The position numbers were made by a program, and so were the translations under genes. Of a stretch of 64,000 nt of DNA, positions 26,596-34,303 are shown in pieces; position 1 is the stretch's first letter, and each line of letters opens with the position of its first letter. The stretch comes from Priestia koreensis. Its GTDB lineage: Bacteria > Bacillota > Bacilli > Bacillales > Bacillaceae_H. The DNA is taken from NCBI RefSeq assembly GCF_001274935.1, contig NZ_LILC01000002.1:124001-188000 (forward strand). The letters are read 5' to 3'. The notes below the pieces were generated by a model. It was given only the letters and a program-made list of their open reading frames with translations. It was not told the origin of the DNA and ran no database searches.

Positions 26596-27471
26596 ATGAT
26601 TAATCATATCGTAGTGGTCGGATCAGGTGTGATGGGACGAGGAATTGCCTATGTTGGTGCACTAGGAGGATATACGGTTACGTTAGTTGACGTAAACGAT
26701 GAAGCACTTAAAAAGGCGAAGGATGAAATCGAAAGCATTTTTGAAAAGGGATTGTCTCGTCAAAAATTAACGATTCAACAGGTAGACGAATCAAAGAAGA
26801 ATTTATTTTATTCCACCAATTTGAGTCATGCAGTTAGCGGAGCGGACTTAGTAATTGAAGCTGTCCCGGAAAAAGAAGAAATCAAAAAACAAGTGTTTGA
26901 AACACTTGAGGAACATGCGCCTGAGCACTGCTTTTTTGCGACAAATACATCTACAATGAGCCCAACAGAGATTGCGTCCTATGCAAATCGTCCTGAAAAA
27001 ACCATTGCGATGCACTTTTTCAATCCTGTACATAAAATGCCTCTCGTTGAAATTATTCGAGGGTTAGAGACAAGTGATGAAACGGCACAGGTTATTAAAG
27101 AGGTAGCGGAAAAAATGGGCAAAGAAACGGTCGTGATTAACGAATTTCCTGGCTTTGTGACAAGCCGTATCAGCGCTTTAGTAGGCAATGAAGCGTTTTA
27201 TATGCTTCAAGAAGGGCTCGGATCTCCAGAAGATATTGATAAGGCGATTAAGCTAGGACTGAACTATCCGATGGGACCATTTGAACTCGTGGATCTTGTT
27301 GGGCTTGACGTTCGTTTAAATAACCTCCGCTACCTGCATAAAAAGCTAGGGGAGAAATACCGTCCTGCACCGCTTCTTGAGCAATACGTAAAAGCAGGGA
27401 GATTAGGCAGAAAAACCGGAAAAGGAATTTATGATTACACGACTACCGAGAAAGAGATGATGAAAAAATGA
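26596..27471 (+). CDS. paaH: 3-hydroxyacyl-CoA dehydrogenase, PaaH-like
   Basis: A 291-residue NAD-dependent dehydrogenase. The Rossmann motif GSGVMGRGIA is at the start; EAVPEKEEIKK, NTSTMSPTEIA, HFFNPVHKMPLVE with the catalytic His, and NEFPGFVTSRI follow. In this position it would oxidise 3-hydroxyadipyl-CoA. ATG at 26596 is favoured, since AAGGAG is 9 nt away; the ATG at 26590 is too near. Its stop overlaps the paaJ start by 4 nt (ATGA), so translation is coupled. Confidence 0.9.
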   Translation: MINHIVVVGSGVMGRGIAYVGALGGYTVTLVDVNDEALKKAKDEIESIFEKGLSRQKLTIQQVDESKKNLFYSTNLSHAVSGADLVIEAVPEKEEIKKQVFETLEEHAPEHCFFATNTSTMSPTEIASYANRPEKTIAMHFFNPVHKMPLVEIIRGLETSDETAQVIKEVAEKMGKETVVINEFPGFVTSRISALVGNEAFYMLQEGLGSPEDIDKAIKLGLNYPMGPFELVDLVGLDVRLNNLRYLHKKLGEKYRPAPLLEQYVKAGRLGRKTGKGIYDYTTTEKEMMKK

Positions 27472-28679
27472 GAGAAGTCGTCATTGTTGATGCGGTTCGC
27501 ACACCGATTGGTCGCTACAAAGGAGGGTTAAAAGACGTTCGTCCGGATGATTTAGGAGCGGTTGTCATTAAAGCGCTTCTTGATCGTAATCCTAACCTTC
27601 CTGCTGATCAGATTGAAGAAGTTGTATTTGGTAATGCCAATCAGGCAGGTGAAGATAACAGGAACGTTGCCCGTATGTCAGCATTGCTAGCAGGACTGCC
27701 GACTTCTGTGGCTGGTACGACAATTAATCGTCTATGCGGATCTGGACTCGATGCAGTTATGTATGCAGCGAGAGCGATTGCGGTTGGCGAAGGTGATATG
27801 TACATTGCCGGTGGTACAGAAAGCATGACTCGCGCTCCGTTTGTGATGGCAAAACCAAGCAAAGATTTTCCGCGTGGCAATATGGAAATGTATGATACGA
27901 CGATCGGCTGGCGTTTTACAAATGCGAAGTTAGAAAAAATGCACGGAGCGGATTCAATGCCGCAAACGGCTGAAAACGTTGCAAAGCGCTTTAACGTGTC
28001 ACGAAGCGATCAGGATCAGTTTGCGTTTGAAAGTCAGCAGCGAGCCAAAAAAGCGATGGAGACGAATCGCTTTGCAGATGAGTTAGTGGCAGTTACGTAT
28101 AGAGATCGAAAAGGAAACGAGGTTGTGGTTGATAGGGATGAGCATCCTCGACCAGATACGACGCTAGAAAAGCTAGGTAAGCTAGCGCCTATTTTCCAAG
28201 ACGGGACGATTACGGCCGGAAATGCTTCAGGAGTTAATGACGGTGCTTCTGCTTTGCTTGTTATGAGCAGAGAAAAAGCCGAGGAGCTAGGGTTAAAGCC
28301 GCTAGCAAAATACGTTGTAGGAGCAACAGCTGGACTTGAGCCGTCTATTATGGGAATAGGTCCTGTCTTTTCAACGAGAAAAGCGCTGCAACGTGCAAAG
28401 TTGACCGTAAACGACTTAGGTCTAGTGGAGCTGAATGAGGCGTTTGCATCTCAATCGTTAGAATGCATTCGTCAGCTTGAGCTTGATCGAGAGAGAGTGA
28501 ACGTCAACGGTGGGGCAATTGCCTTCGGTCATCCGCTCGGTGCAAGCGGAGCGCGAATTTTAACGACGCTTGTTCATGAGATGAAAAAACAGTGCGTTCA
28601 ATACGGTCTTGCGACAATGTGTGTAGGGGTAGGACAAGGAATTTCGATGATTGTAGAGAACGTTGAGGAATCAATTTAG
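27468..28679 (+). CDS. paaJ: 3-oxoadipyl-CoA/3-oxo-5,6-dehydrosuberyl-CoA thiolase
   Basis: A 403-residue thiolase with active-site Cys in INRLCGSGLDA, His in GGAIAFGHPLGASGAR and Cys in MCVGVGQG. FGNANQAGEDNRNVARM and MYDTTIGWRF match E. coli PaaJ more closely than general acetoacetyl-CoA thiolases. It releases acetyl-CoA and, in the last step, succinyl-CoA. It ends the paaK-paaJ gene run and is followed by a strong terminator. Confidence 0.94.
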   Translation: MREVVIVDAVRTPIGRYKGGLKDVRPDDLGAVVIKALLDRNPNLPADQIEEVVFGNANQAGEDNRNVARMSALLAGLPTSVAGTTINRLCGSGLDAVMYAARAIAVGEGDMYIAGGTESMTRAPFVMAKPSKDFPRGNMEMYDTTIGWRFTNAKLEKMHGADSMPQTAENVAKRFNVSRSDQDQFAFESQQRAKKAMETNRFADELVAVTYRDRKGNEVVVDRDEHPRPDTTLEKLGKLAPIFQDGTITAGNASGVNDGASALLVMSREKAEELGLKPLAKYVVGATAGLEPSIMGIGPVFSTRKALQRAKLTVNDLGLVELNEAFASQSLECIRQLELDRERVNVNGGAIAFGHPLGASGARILTTLVHEMKKQCVQYGLATMCVGVGQGISMIVENVEESI

Positions 28680-28726
28680 AGAAGAATTGTCACAGAAGAA
28701 CGTGCAGTATTAATAAAGACGATAAG

Positions 28727-28776
28727 GCGGATTGGATCGACCAGGAAGGAATCCAGCCAATCCGCTCCCTTTTTCC
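28727..28776 (+). terminator. Terminator after paaJ
   Basis: GCGGATTGG pairs with CCAATCCGC with inner pairing, then CTCCCTTTTT. Confidence 0.75.
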
Positions 28777-28832
28777 GTATTTTTAATTGTTGCGACAATT
28801 GTGAAGTATCAGATATGATAATAATAGATTTT

Positions 28833-28839
28833 TAGTTAT
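28833..28839 (+). promoter_or_regulatory. TAGTTAT motif upstream of paaX
   Basis: The same core as the inverted repeat upstream of paaK (19426-19465). Possible PaaX autoregulation site. Confidence 0.25.
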
Positions 28840-28883
28840 TCAGCGGAAACAAGGTGCTGTACACATGGAAAGAGTGAATGCAA

Positions 28884-29780
28884 ATGAGTACGAATACACA
28901 ATCAATGATTTTTACAATTTACGGTGATTATATTCGCCATTATGGCAACAAAATCTGGATTGGAAGCTTGATTGGGTTGCTTAAGGAGTTTGGACATAAT
29001 GAGCAGGCTGTTCGCGTGGCCGTTTCGCGTATGATGAAGCAAGGTTGGGTAGAGTCTGAAAAGCAGGGAAACAAAAGCTACTATTTCTTAACTCCACGTG
29101 GTGTGACGAGAATGGAAGAAGCAGCCAGACGAATATTTAAGCTAAATCCACATCAGTGGGATGGAAAGTGGCGTATGGTCATTTACAGCATTCCCGAAGA
29201 TAAGCGGCAAATTCGCGATGAGTTTAAAAAAGAGCTTCTCTGGAGCGGATTTGGAAGCTTTTCAAGCGGCTGCTGGATTTCTCCGAACAATCTAGACAAA
29301 GAAGTGAATCTGCTACTCGATAAATATGATATTAAACCGTACGTGGACTTTTTCCTGATGGAATACAAAGGACCGAGCGAAAGCCAATCTCTTGTCGAGC
29401 GAAGCTGGTCGCTAGGTGAAATTGAAGAAAAGTACGAGCAGTTTATTACAACTTACAGCAAGCGCTACATCGTTCATCAAAGTATGATGCAAAGCGGCGA
29501 GATGACAGATGCAGAATGCTTCGTCGAACGAACAAACATCGTTCATGAATACCGGAAATTTTTGTTCGTTGATCCCGGGTTACCGGAGGAACTTTTGCCA
29601 TCTCCGTGGAACGGCAATCATGCCTCACTGCTGTTTAGTCAGTATTATAAGCTTTTAGCGGAGCCTGCTAATCGGTTCTTTGAGGAGATTTTTCAAGAAG
29701 GAAATGATCTGAAGCAAAAGGATCAGCGCTATGATGCAAGCTATCATCCGCTAATTAGTGAACAGCGAACGAGAGATTAA
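28884..29780 (+). CDS. paaX: PaaX-family transcriptional repressor
   Basis: A 298-residue PaaX protein. The N-terminal winged helix (FTIYGDYIRHYGNKIWIGSL, NEQAVRVAVSRMMKQGW, given in parts) is followed by the central domain WDGKWRMVIYSIPEDKR and the C-terminal PaaX domain. In enteric and pseudomonad systems PaaX represses paa genes and is released by phenylacetyl-CoA; the same is inferred here. ATG at 28884 gives better spacing to GGAAAGAG than 28878. It has its own upstream region and shares a bidirectional terminator with paaY. Confidence 0.93.
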   Translation: MSTNTQSMIFTIYGDYIRHYGNKIWIGSLIGLLKEFGHNEQAVRVAVSRMMKQGWVESEKQGNKSYYFLTPRGVTRMEEAARRIFKLNPHQWDGKWRMVIYSIPEDKRQIRDEFKKELLWSGFGSFSSGCWISPNNLDKEVNLLLDKYDIKPYVDFFLMEYKGPSESQSLVERSWSLGEIEEKYEQFITTYSKRYIVHQSMMQSGEMTDAECFVERTNIVHEYRKFLFVDPGLPEELLPSPWNGNHASLLFSQYYKLLAEPANRFFEEIFQEGNDLKQKDQRYDASYHPLISEQRTRD

Positions 29781-29817
29781 TAGAAAAGCCCTCCTGTTGG
29801 AGGGCTTTTCTATTAAT
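29776..29817. terminator. Bidirectional terminator between paaX and paaY
   Basis: A 19-bp perfect stem, ATTAATAGAAAAGCCCTCC with its complement, around TGTT. It contains both stop codons. Confidence 0.9.
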
Positions 29818-30325
29818 CAAGGATTTCCTTAAACTCAATGCCCTTTTGAACATAGGTGCTAATGGAAAGGTTAATAAGCTCCACGTCTTTGTCGCCAATC
29901 TCCCGGACGACTTTTCCTGGAGAGCCTACGACAAGGGAGCGAGGAGGAATCTTTTTACCAGAAGGAATGAGCGTATTGGCACCAATAATGCATTCTTCTC
30001 CGATTTCTGCCCCGTCTAAAATAGTAGAACCCATTCCAATGATCGAGCGCTTGCCGACCTTACAACCGTGAAGAATAACGTTATGACCAACCGTGACGTC
30101 GTCTTCAATGAAAACAGGAGATCCTTCAAATAAGTGAATCGTGGCGTTGTCTTGAATGCTACAACGTTTTCCAATCACAATCGCATCTTCATCTCCGCGT
30201 AGAACGGCATTGAACCATACTGTTGACTGTTCTCCGATGGTAATATCTCCAATTAAATAAGCGCCTGGTGCCACAAAGACGCTCTCATGAATGCGAGGCG
30301 TATGTTCTTTATATGAAATAAGCAT
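29813..30325 (-). CDS. paaY: Hexapeptide-repeat gamma-carbonic-anhydrase-like protein, PaaY type
   Basis: A 170-residue left-handed beta-helix protein with [LIV]GxxxxI hexapeptide repeats. Putative metal-binding His residues are in DNATIHLFEG and VGHNVILHGC, as in gamma-carbonic anhydrases. In Pseudomonas, PaaY is a thioesterase that relieves trapped CoA thioesters of the phenylacetate pathway; the location here supports that name. General gamma-CA homologues such as YtoA are very similar, so the function is inferred from neighbours. It is divergent from the nitronate monooxygenase-like gene. Confidence 0.75.
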   Translation of the reverse strand: MLISYKEHTPRIHESVFVAPGAYLIGDITIGEQSTVWFNAVLRGDEDAIVIGKRCSIQDNATIHLFEGSPVFIEDDVTVGHNVILHGCKVGKRSIIGMGSTILDGAEIGEECIIGANTLIPSGKKIPPRSLVVGSPGKVVREIGDKDVELINLSISTYVQKGIEFKEILD

Positions 30326-30405
30326 TGAAATCCTCCTTTTTAAATTTTCTTAATTGTTTTTCTTTTTACTCTATTATAACATTATTAAAAAGGGGAGGGG
30401 TAAAA

Positions 30406-31368
30406 GTGAAACATGTTTTAGAAAAATTTGGTCTAATCTATCCAATTATTCAAGGTGGGATGGGGAACATTAGTAACGCCCCGCTAGCAGCGGCAGTATC
30501 AAATGCAGGAGGACTTGGTACGGTCGGGTGCGGAACGATGACTCCAGAAGAGGTAGAAGGCATTATTTTAGAAACAAGGCGTAAAACAGAAAAGCCGTTT
30601 GCAATAAATATTCCTATTACAGTAACACCGTATCTAAACGAAATGATTCATCTGGTGATCAAGCATCAAATTCCGGTCGTTTCGTTATCGGCTGGAAACC
30701 CAGCGCCGTTTATCTCTATGTTTCATGAGCATGGGATACACGTCATTGCTGTGATCGCCTCGGTCAAACATGCAAAAAAAGCAGAGGAAGCAGGCGCTGA
30801 TTTGCTAGTAGCTGAAGGATATGAAGCAGCTGGAATTAACTCTAGTCTGGAGCTAACGACGTTTACACTTATTCCACAAATTGTGCAGCAAGTGAAGGTT
30901 CCGGTCTTTGCAACAGGAGGAATTGGTGACGGAAAAGGGCTTGCGGCTGCTCTCATGCTCGGAGCAAGCGGTGTACAAATGGGTACGCGATTAATTGCAA
31001 CGAAAGAGTCCCCTGTTCATAATACGTATAAGAAAGGATTAATAGAGGCAGCCGATACGGATACGGTGATTGTCGGACGGTCTGTTGGTAAAGTCAGAAG
31101 GGTGCTAAAAAACTCGTATGTTCATAAACTAGTGAAAAACGAACAGCATGGCATAACTAGTGAGCAGTATCAGGAGTTAACATCGGAAGCACAGCATGTT
31201 GAAGGGGCAATGAAAGGTGACTTTGAAAACGGATTTGTAAACAGTGGGCAAATAGCAGGACTTATTTCCAGCACGCCAACTGTTCAGCAGTTGTTTGACG
31301 AAATGATGGATGAAGCGAAGCAACAAATGATGAAAAGATTGCAAGAGCTCGGCTCATTTTCTTTATAA
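30406..31368 (+). CDS. Nitronate monooxygenase/FabK-like FMN enzyme
   Basis: A 320-residue TIM-barrel flavoprotein. IIQGGMGNISNAPLAAAVSNAGGLG is the FMN-binding start (shown in part as IIQGGMGNIS), and FATGGIGDGKGLAAALMLGASGVQMGTR the phosphate-binding region. The active-site stretch reads AEGYEAAGINS, where FabK and nitronate monooxygenases usually have EAGGH; the His is absent, so neither activity can be assumed. The GTG at 30406 has SD AGGGGAGGGG. It stands alone with a terminator; a link to aromatic catabolism is only positional. Confidence 0.75.
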   Translation: MKHVLEKFGLIYPIIQGGMGNISNAPLAAAVSNAGGLGTVGCGTMTPEEVEGIILETRRKTEKPFAINIPITVTPYLNEMIHLVIKHQIPVVSLSAGNPAPFISMFHEHGIHVIAVIASVKHAKKAEEAGADLLVAEGYEAAGINSSLELTTFTLIPQIVQQVKVPVFATGGIGDGKGLAAALMLGASGVQMGTRLIATKESPVHNTYKKGLIEAADTDTVIVGRSVGKVRRVLKNSYVHKLVKNEQHGITSEQYQELTSEAQHVEGAMKGDFENGFVNSGQIAGLISSTPTVQQLFDEMMDEAKQQMMKRLQELGSFSL

Positions 31369-31370
31369 CG

Positions 31371-31399
31371 ATACTCCTTTTTACAGGGAGTATTTTTTA
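31371..31399 (+). terminator. Terminator after nitronate monooxygenase-like gene
   Basis: ATACTCC pairs with GGGAGTAT, followed by six T. Confidence 0.75.
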
Positions 31400-31483
31400 T
31401 TTGTGGATGAAAATCAGAAACATTTATTTTAGGGACACATGCATATTTATAATATGAAGAAAATCATCATAAAAATTATTCAA

Positions 31484-31526
31484 AACATAACAAAAACAAG
31501 CATGAATTTATTCATTTTGTTATGTT
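31484..31526 (+). promoter_or_regulatory. 12-bp inverted repeat around a palindrome, upstream of the thioesterase/pdh operon
   Basis: AACATAACAAAA and TTTTGTTATGTT are perfect 12-bp inverted arms 19 nt apart, enclosing the palindrome ATGAATTTATTCAT (31502-31515). There is no T-run after it and it lies about 100 nt before the first gene, so an operator or a structured leader is likelier than a terminator. Confidence 0.45.
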
Positions 31527-31627
31527 GTAAATGTTTTTGATAAGGTAATATTAAAAGTGAATTGTTTTCTGAATAATTTAATTAATCTAATTAAAAAGAT
31601 AATTTTTAGCGATGAAAGGGTGAGAAC

Positions 31628-32023
31628 ATGAAACGCGGAATGAAGGTGGGAGATGTAGCAACAGTGGTGGCAACAGTCACGGCCGAGCAATTTGCTCAGT
31701 TTGAAGGAAGTGTCGTACATCCAGCATACTCAACGGTTTCAATGGTGTATCACATGGAATGGGCCTCACGTAAAATCATTTTGCCTTTCTTAGAAGACGG
31801 TGAGGAAGGGATCGGCGCGGCTGTTTCAGTTAAGCACATAGCACCGACAGGAGAAGGAACGACTGTGACAGTAGTGGCGACCGTAACGGAAATTAAGGGA
31901 AGCATTATTGTGACGAAAGTAGAGGCGCGAAATGAGCGGGGGTTAATTGGGGTGGGGGAAGTGAAACAAGCAATTTTACCAAAAGCAGATATTCAGCAAA
32001 AACTCCTTGAGTCCATTCAATAA
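31628..32023 (+). CDS. FlK-like hot-dog thioesterase
   Basis: A 131-residue single hot-dog domain. MKRGMKVGDVATVVATVT, the segment HPAYSTVSMVYHMEWASRKIILPFLEDGEEGIG (in parts) and VSVKHIAPTGEGTTVTVVA correspond to fluoroacetyl-CoA thioesterase FlK, including the Glu (HMEWAS) and His (VKHIAP) of its active site. It probably hydrolyses an acyl-CoA of this pathway, for example to free trapped CoA, the role of PaaI in enteric bacteria. It leads the pdh-E1-E2 gene run, 59 nt before pdh. Confidence 0.75.
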   Translation: MKRGMKVGDVATVVATVTAEQFAQFEGSVVHPAYSTVSMVYHMEWASRKIILPFLEDGEEGIGAAVSVKHIAPTGEGTTVTVVATVTEIKGSIIVTKVEARNERGLIGVGEVKQAILPKADIQQKLLESIQ

Positions 32024-32048
32024 TTCTACGAATATGTAAAACTAATTA

Positions 32049-32062
32049 TGTAAGCGTTTTCT
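32049..32062 (+). promoter_or_regulatory. Candidate CcpA cre site upstream of pdh
   Basis: TGTAAGCGTTTTCT matches 13 of 14 positions of TGWAANCGNTNWCA, between the thioesterase gene and the pdh SD. Bound CcpA here would act as a roadblock. Confidence 0.5.
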
Positions 32063-32082
32063 TTTTAGGAGGAGCATAAGAG

Positions 32083-33216
32083 ATGATTAAACATATAGGG
32101 TACGAACAAGAAACGTTGTTAGATAAAATGCATGGTCATGAGCAGATTGTTTTTTGTAATGATCCATCGACTGGTTTACGAGCAATCATTGCGATTCATA
32201 ATACAACGCTTGGTCCAGCGCTCGGTGGGTGTCGCATGTTTCCTTACAGTTCAATGGATGAGGCGTTAGAGGATGTTCTTCGTTTATCACGAGGAATGAC
32301 GTATAAGTGTGCGGCTGCAGATGTTGATTTTGGTGGCGGGAAAGCCGTCATCATCGGTGATCCTTTGAAAGATAAGTCCCCTTCATTATTTCGGGCTTTC
32401 GGCCAATTTGTCGATTCGTTAAATGGTCGATTCTATACAGGAACAGACATGGGAACGTCCATGGAGGATTTTATTTCAGCCTCGAAAGAAACAAACTGCA
32501 TTGTTGGCGTTCCAGAAGCGTACGGAGGAGGAGGGGATTCCTCTGTTCCAACAGCTCTTGGCGTTGTGTATGGGTTAAGAGCGACGAACAAAGTTGTCTT
32601 TGGAACAGATGATTTGGCAGGTCGAACCTACATTATTCAAGGACTTGGCAAAGTAGGATACAAGGTGGCTGAGCAATTGCTAGAAGCAGGTGCTGATTTG
32701 TATGTGAGTGATATTAACGAAGAGGCTGTAAAAGGAATTCAAGCACGAGCAAAAGAGCTTGGAGGAACAGCACAATTTCTTGAAAAAAACGACGTATACA
32801 AAGCTGAAGCAGATGTATTTGTTCCATGTGCGTTCGGAGGAATTATAAACGATGACACAATCGATCAACTAAAAGTCAAAGCGGTGGCTGGCTCAGCAAA
32901 CAACCAGCTGTTACTCCAAAAGCACGGTGAGGCGTTAAAGAAAAAAGGTATTTTATATGCTCCTGATTACATCGTAAATGCAGGTGGACTCATTCAAGTA
33001 GCTGATGAGCTTTATACGTACAACAAAGAGCGCGTGTTAGCGAAAACGAAATCCATTTATACGTCACTACTGGAAATTTACAAACAGGCAGATCTAGATG
33101 ATATCACCACGAGCCAAGCAGCGGATCGCTTCTGTGAAAAACGTATTCAAGATCGCAAGGAGCATAACAGCTTTTTTACGCACACGAAACGCCCAAAATG
33201 GGAGATTCGCAAATAA
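32083..33216 (+). CDS. pdh: Phenylalanine dehydrogenase
   Basis: A 377-residue NAD-dependent amino acid dehydrogenase (Glu/Leu/Phe/Val family): the catalytic-Lys region LGGCRMFPY and [23 protein letters not shown], and the Rossmann motif [42 protein letters not shown] and the C-terminal NSFF...RPKWEI follow the Lysinibacillus phenylalanine dehydrogenase as I remember it, not leucine dehydrogenase (which has SSGNPSPVTA). It deaminates L-phenylalanine to phenylpyruvate. SD AGGAGG precedes the ATG, and the E1alpha gene follows 19 nt later. Confidence 0.85.
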   Translation: MIKHIGYEQETLLDKMHGHEQIVFCNDPSTGLRAIIAIHNTTLGPALGGCRMFPYSSMDEALEDVLRLSRGMTYKCAAADVDFGGGKAVIIGDPLKDKSPSLFRAFGQFVDSLNGRFYTGTDMGTSMEDFISASKETNCIVGVPEAYGGGGDSSVPTALGVVYGLRATNKVVFGTDDLAGRTYIIQGLGKVGYKVAEQLLEAGADLYVSDINEEAVKGIQARAKELGGTAQFLEKNDVYKAEADVFVPCAFGGIINDDTIDQLKVKAVAGSANNQLLLQKHGEALKKKGILYAPDYIVNAGGLIQVADELYTYNKERVLAKTKSIYTSLLEIYKQADLDDITTSQAADRFCEKRIQDRKEHNSFFTHTKRPKWEIRK

Positions 33217-33235
33217 TTTTTTATGAGGTGATAAG

Positions 33236-34303
33236 ATGACGTCAGAATTCTCAATGTTTCAAGTTATCGGTGAAAATGGCCAATTAATTGATGAACGCTA
33301 CAAACAAGATATGACAGAAGACCTGATCAAAACGTTTTATTATCATATGCTTCGCATTCGTACGTTTGATCGTAAAGCAATAAGCCTTCAAAGACAGGGA
33401 CGCATTGGAACATATGCCCCGTTCGAAGGGCAGGAAGCCTCACAGGTTGGAAGTGCACTCGCACTTGGCAAGGATGATTGGGTATTTCCTACGTATCGTG
33501 ACCACGGCGCAACGTTAACCTTTGGCGCGAATATGGCACGCACGTATTTATATTGGAACGGACGCGTTGAAGGATGTGTACCGGAAGAAGGGAAAAAAAT
33601 CTTTCCTCCTGCTGTACCAATTGCAACGCAGCTTCCGCATGCGGCAGGTGCGGCGATGGCAGAGCAACGCAAAGGAACGAAAAATGCTGCGATTGCGTAC
33701 TTTGGTGACGGTGCGACGTCAGAGGGTGACTTTCATGAAGGTCTCAACTTTGCGAGCGTGTTTAAAGCACCTGTCATTTTCTTTAATCAAAACAATGGGT
33801 TCGCCATTTCGGTTCCCATTCAAAAACAAATGAATTCGGATACGATTGCCCAAAAAGCAGTGGCTTACGGGATACCGGGTGTCCGTGTGGACGGAAACGA
33901 CATTTTTGCCGTGTATTTTCAAGTAAAAGAAGGCTTAGAACGGGCGCGGAACGGAGAAGGACCTACGCTCATTGAAGCAATGACGTGGAGATACGGCGCG
34001 CATACGACCGCAGATGATCCTACGAAGTATCGTGATCAATCAGACAGCACATTAATTCGTGAAACGAGAGATCCACTGATGCGCCTTGAGCGTTATATGA
34101 AGGTCCATGATTTATGGGATGAAAAGTGGATGGAAACGATTGAACAAGAGATAGCGAGTGAAATAGACAGCGCGGTAAAAGAAATGGAAAGCTATCCACC
34201 GCCAAATGTTCATGATTTATTCGATTATACGTTTGAAAAACCGACCTGGACAATTGCTAAGCAAAAAGAGGATTATCTTCAATTTAGTAGGAGGGAAGGG
34301 TGA
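33236..34303 (+). CDS. 2-oxoacid dehydrogenase E1 alpha subunit
   Basis: A 355-residue thiamin-diphosphate-binding E1 alpha. The motif GDGATSEGDFHEGLNFA...NQNNGFAI is the GDG-N-N cofactor site, and the phosphorylation-loop-like region YRYGAHTTADDPTKYR (about 247) is characteristic. It resembles pyruvate and branched-chain E1 alpha alike. After phenylalanine dehydrogenase, phenylpyruvate is the natural substrate, giving phenylacetyl-CoA; this is inference. SD GAGGTGATAAG precedes ATG 33236. Its stop overlaps the E1 beta start by one base (TGATG). Confidence 0.9.
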   Translation: MTSEFSMFQVIGENGQLIDERYKQDMTEDLIKTFYYHMLRIRTFDRKAISLQRQGRIGTYAPFEGQEASQVGSALALGKDDWVFPTYRDHGATLTFGANMARTYLYWNGRVEGCVPEEGKKIFPPAVPIATQLPHAAGAAMAEQRKGTKNAAIAYFGDGATSEGDFHEGLNFASVFKAPVIFFNQNNGFAISVPIQKQMNSDTIAQKAVAYGIPGVRVDGNDIFAVYFQVKEGLERARNGEGPTLIEAMTWRYGAHTTADDPTKYRDQSDSTLIRETRDPLMRLERYMKVHDLWDEKWMETIEQEIASEIDSAVKEMESYPPPNVHDLFDYTFEKPTWTIAKQKEDYLQFSRREG

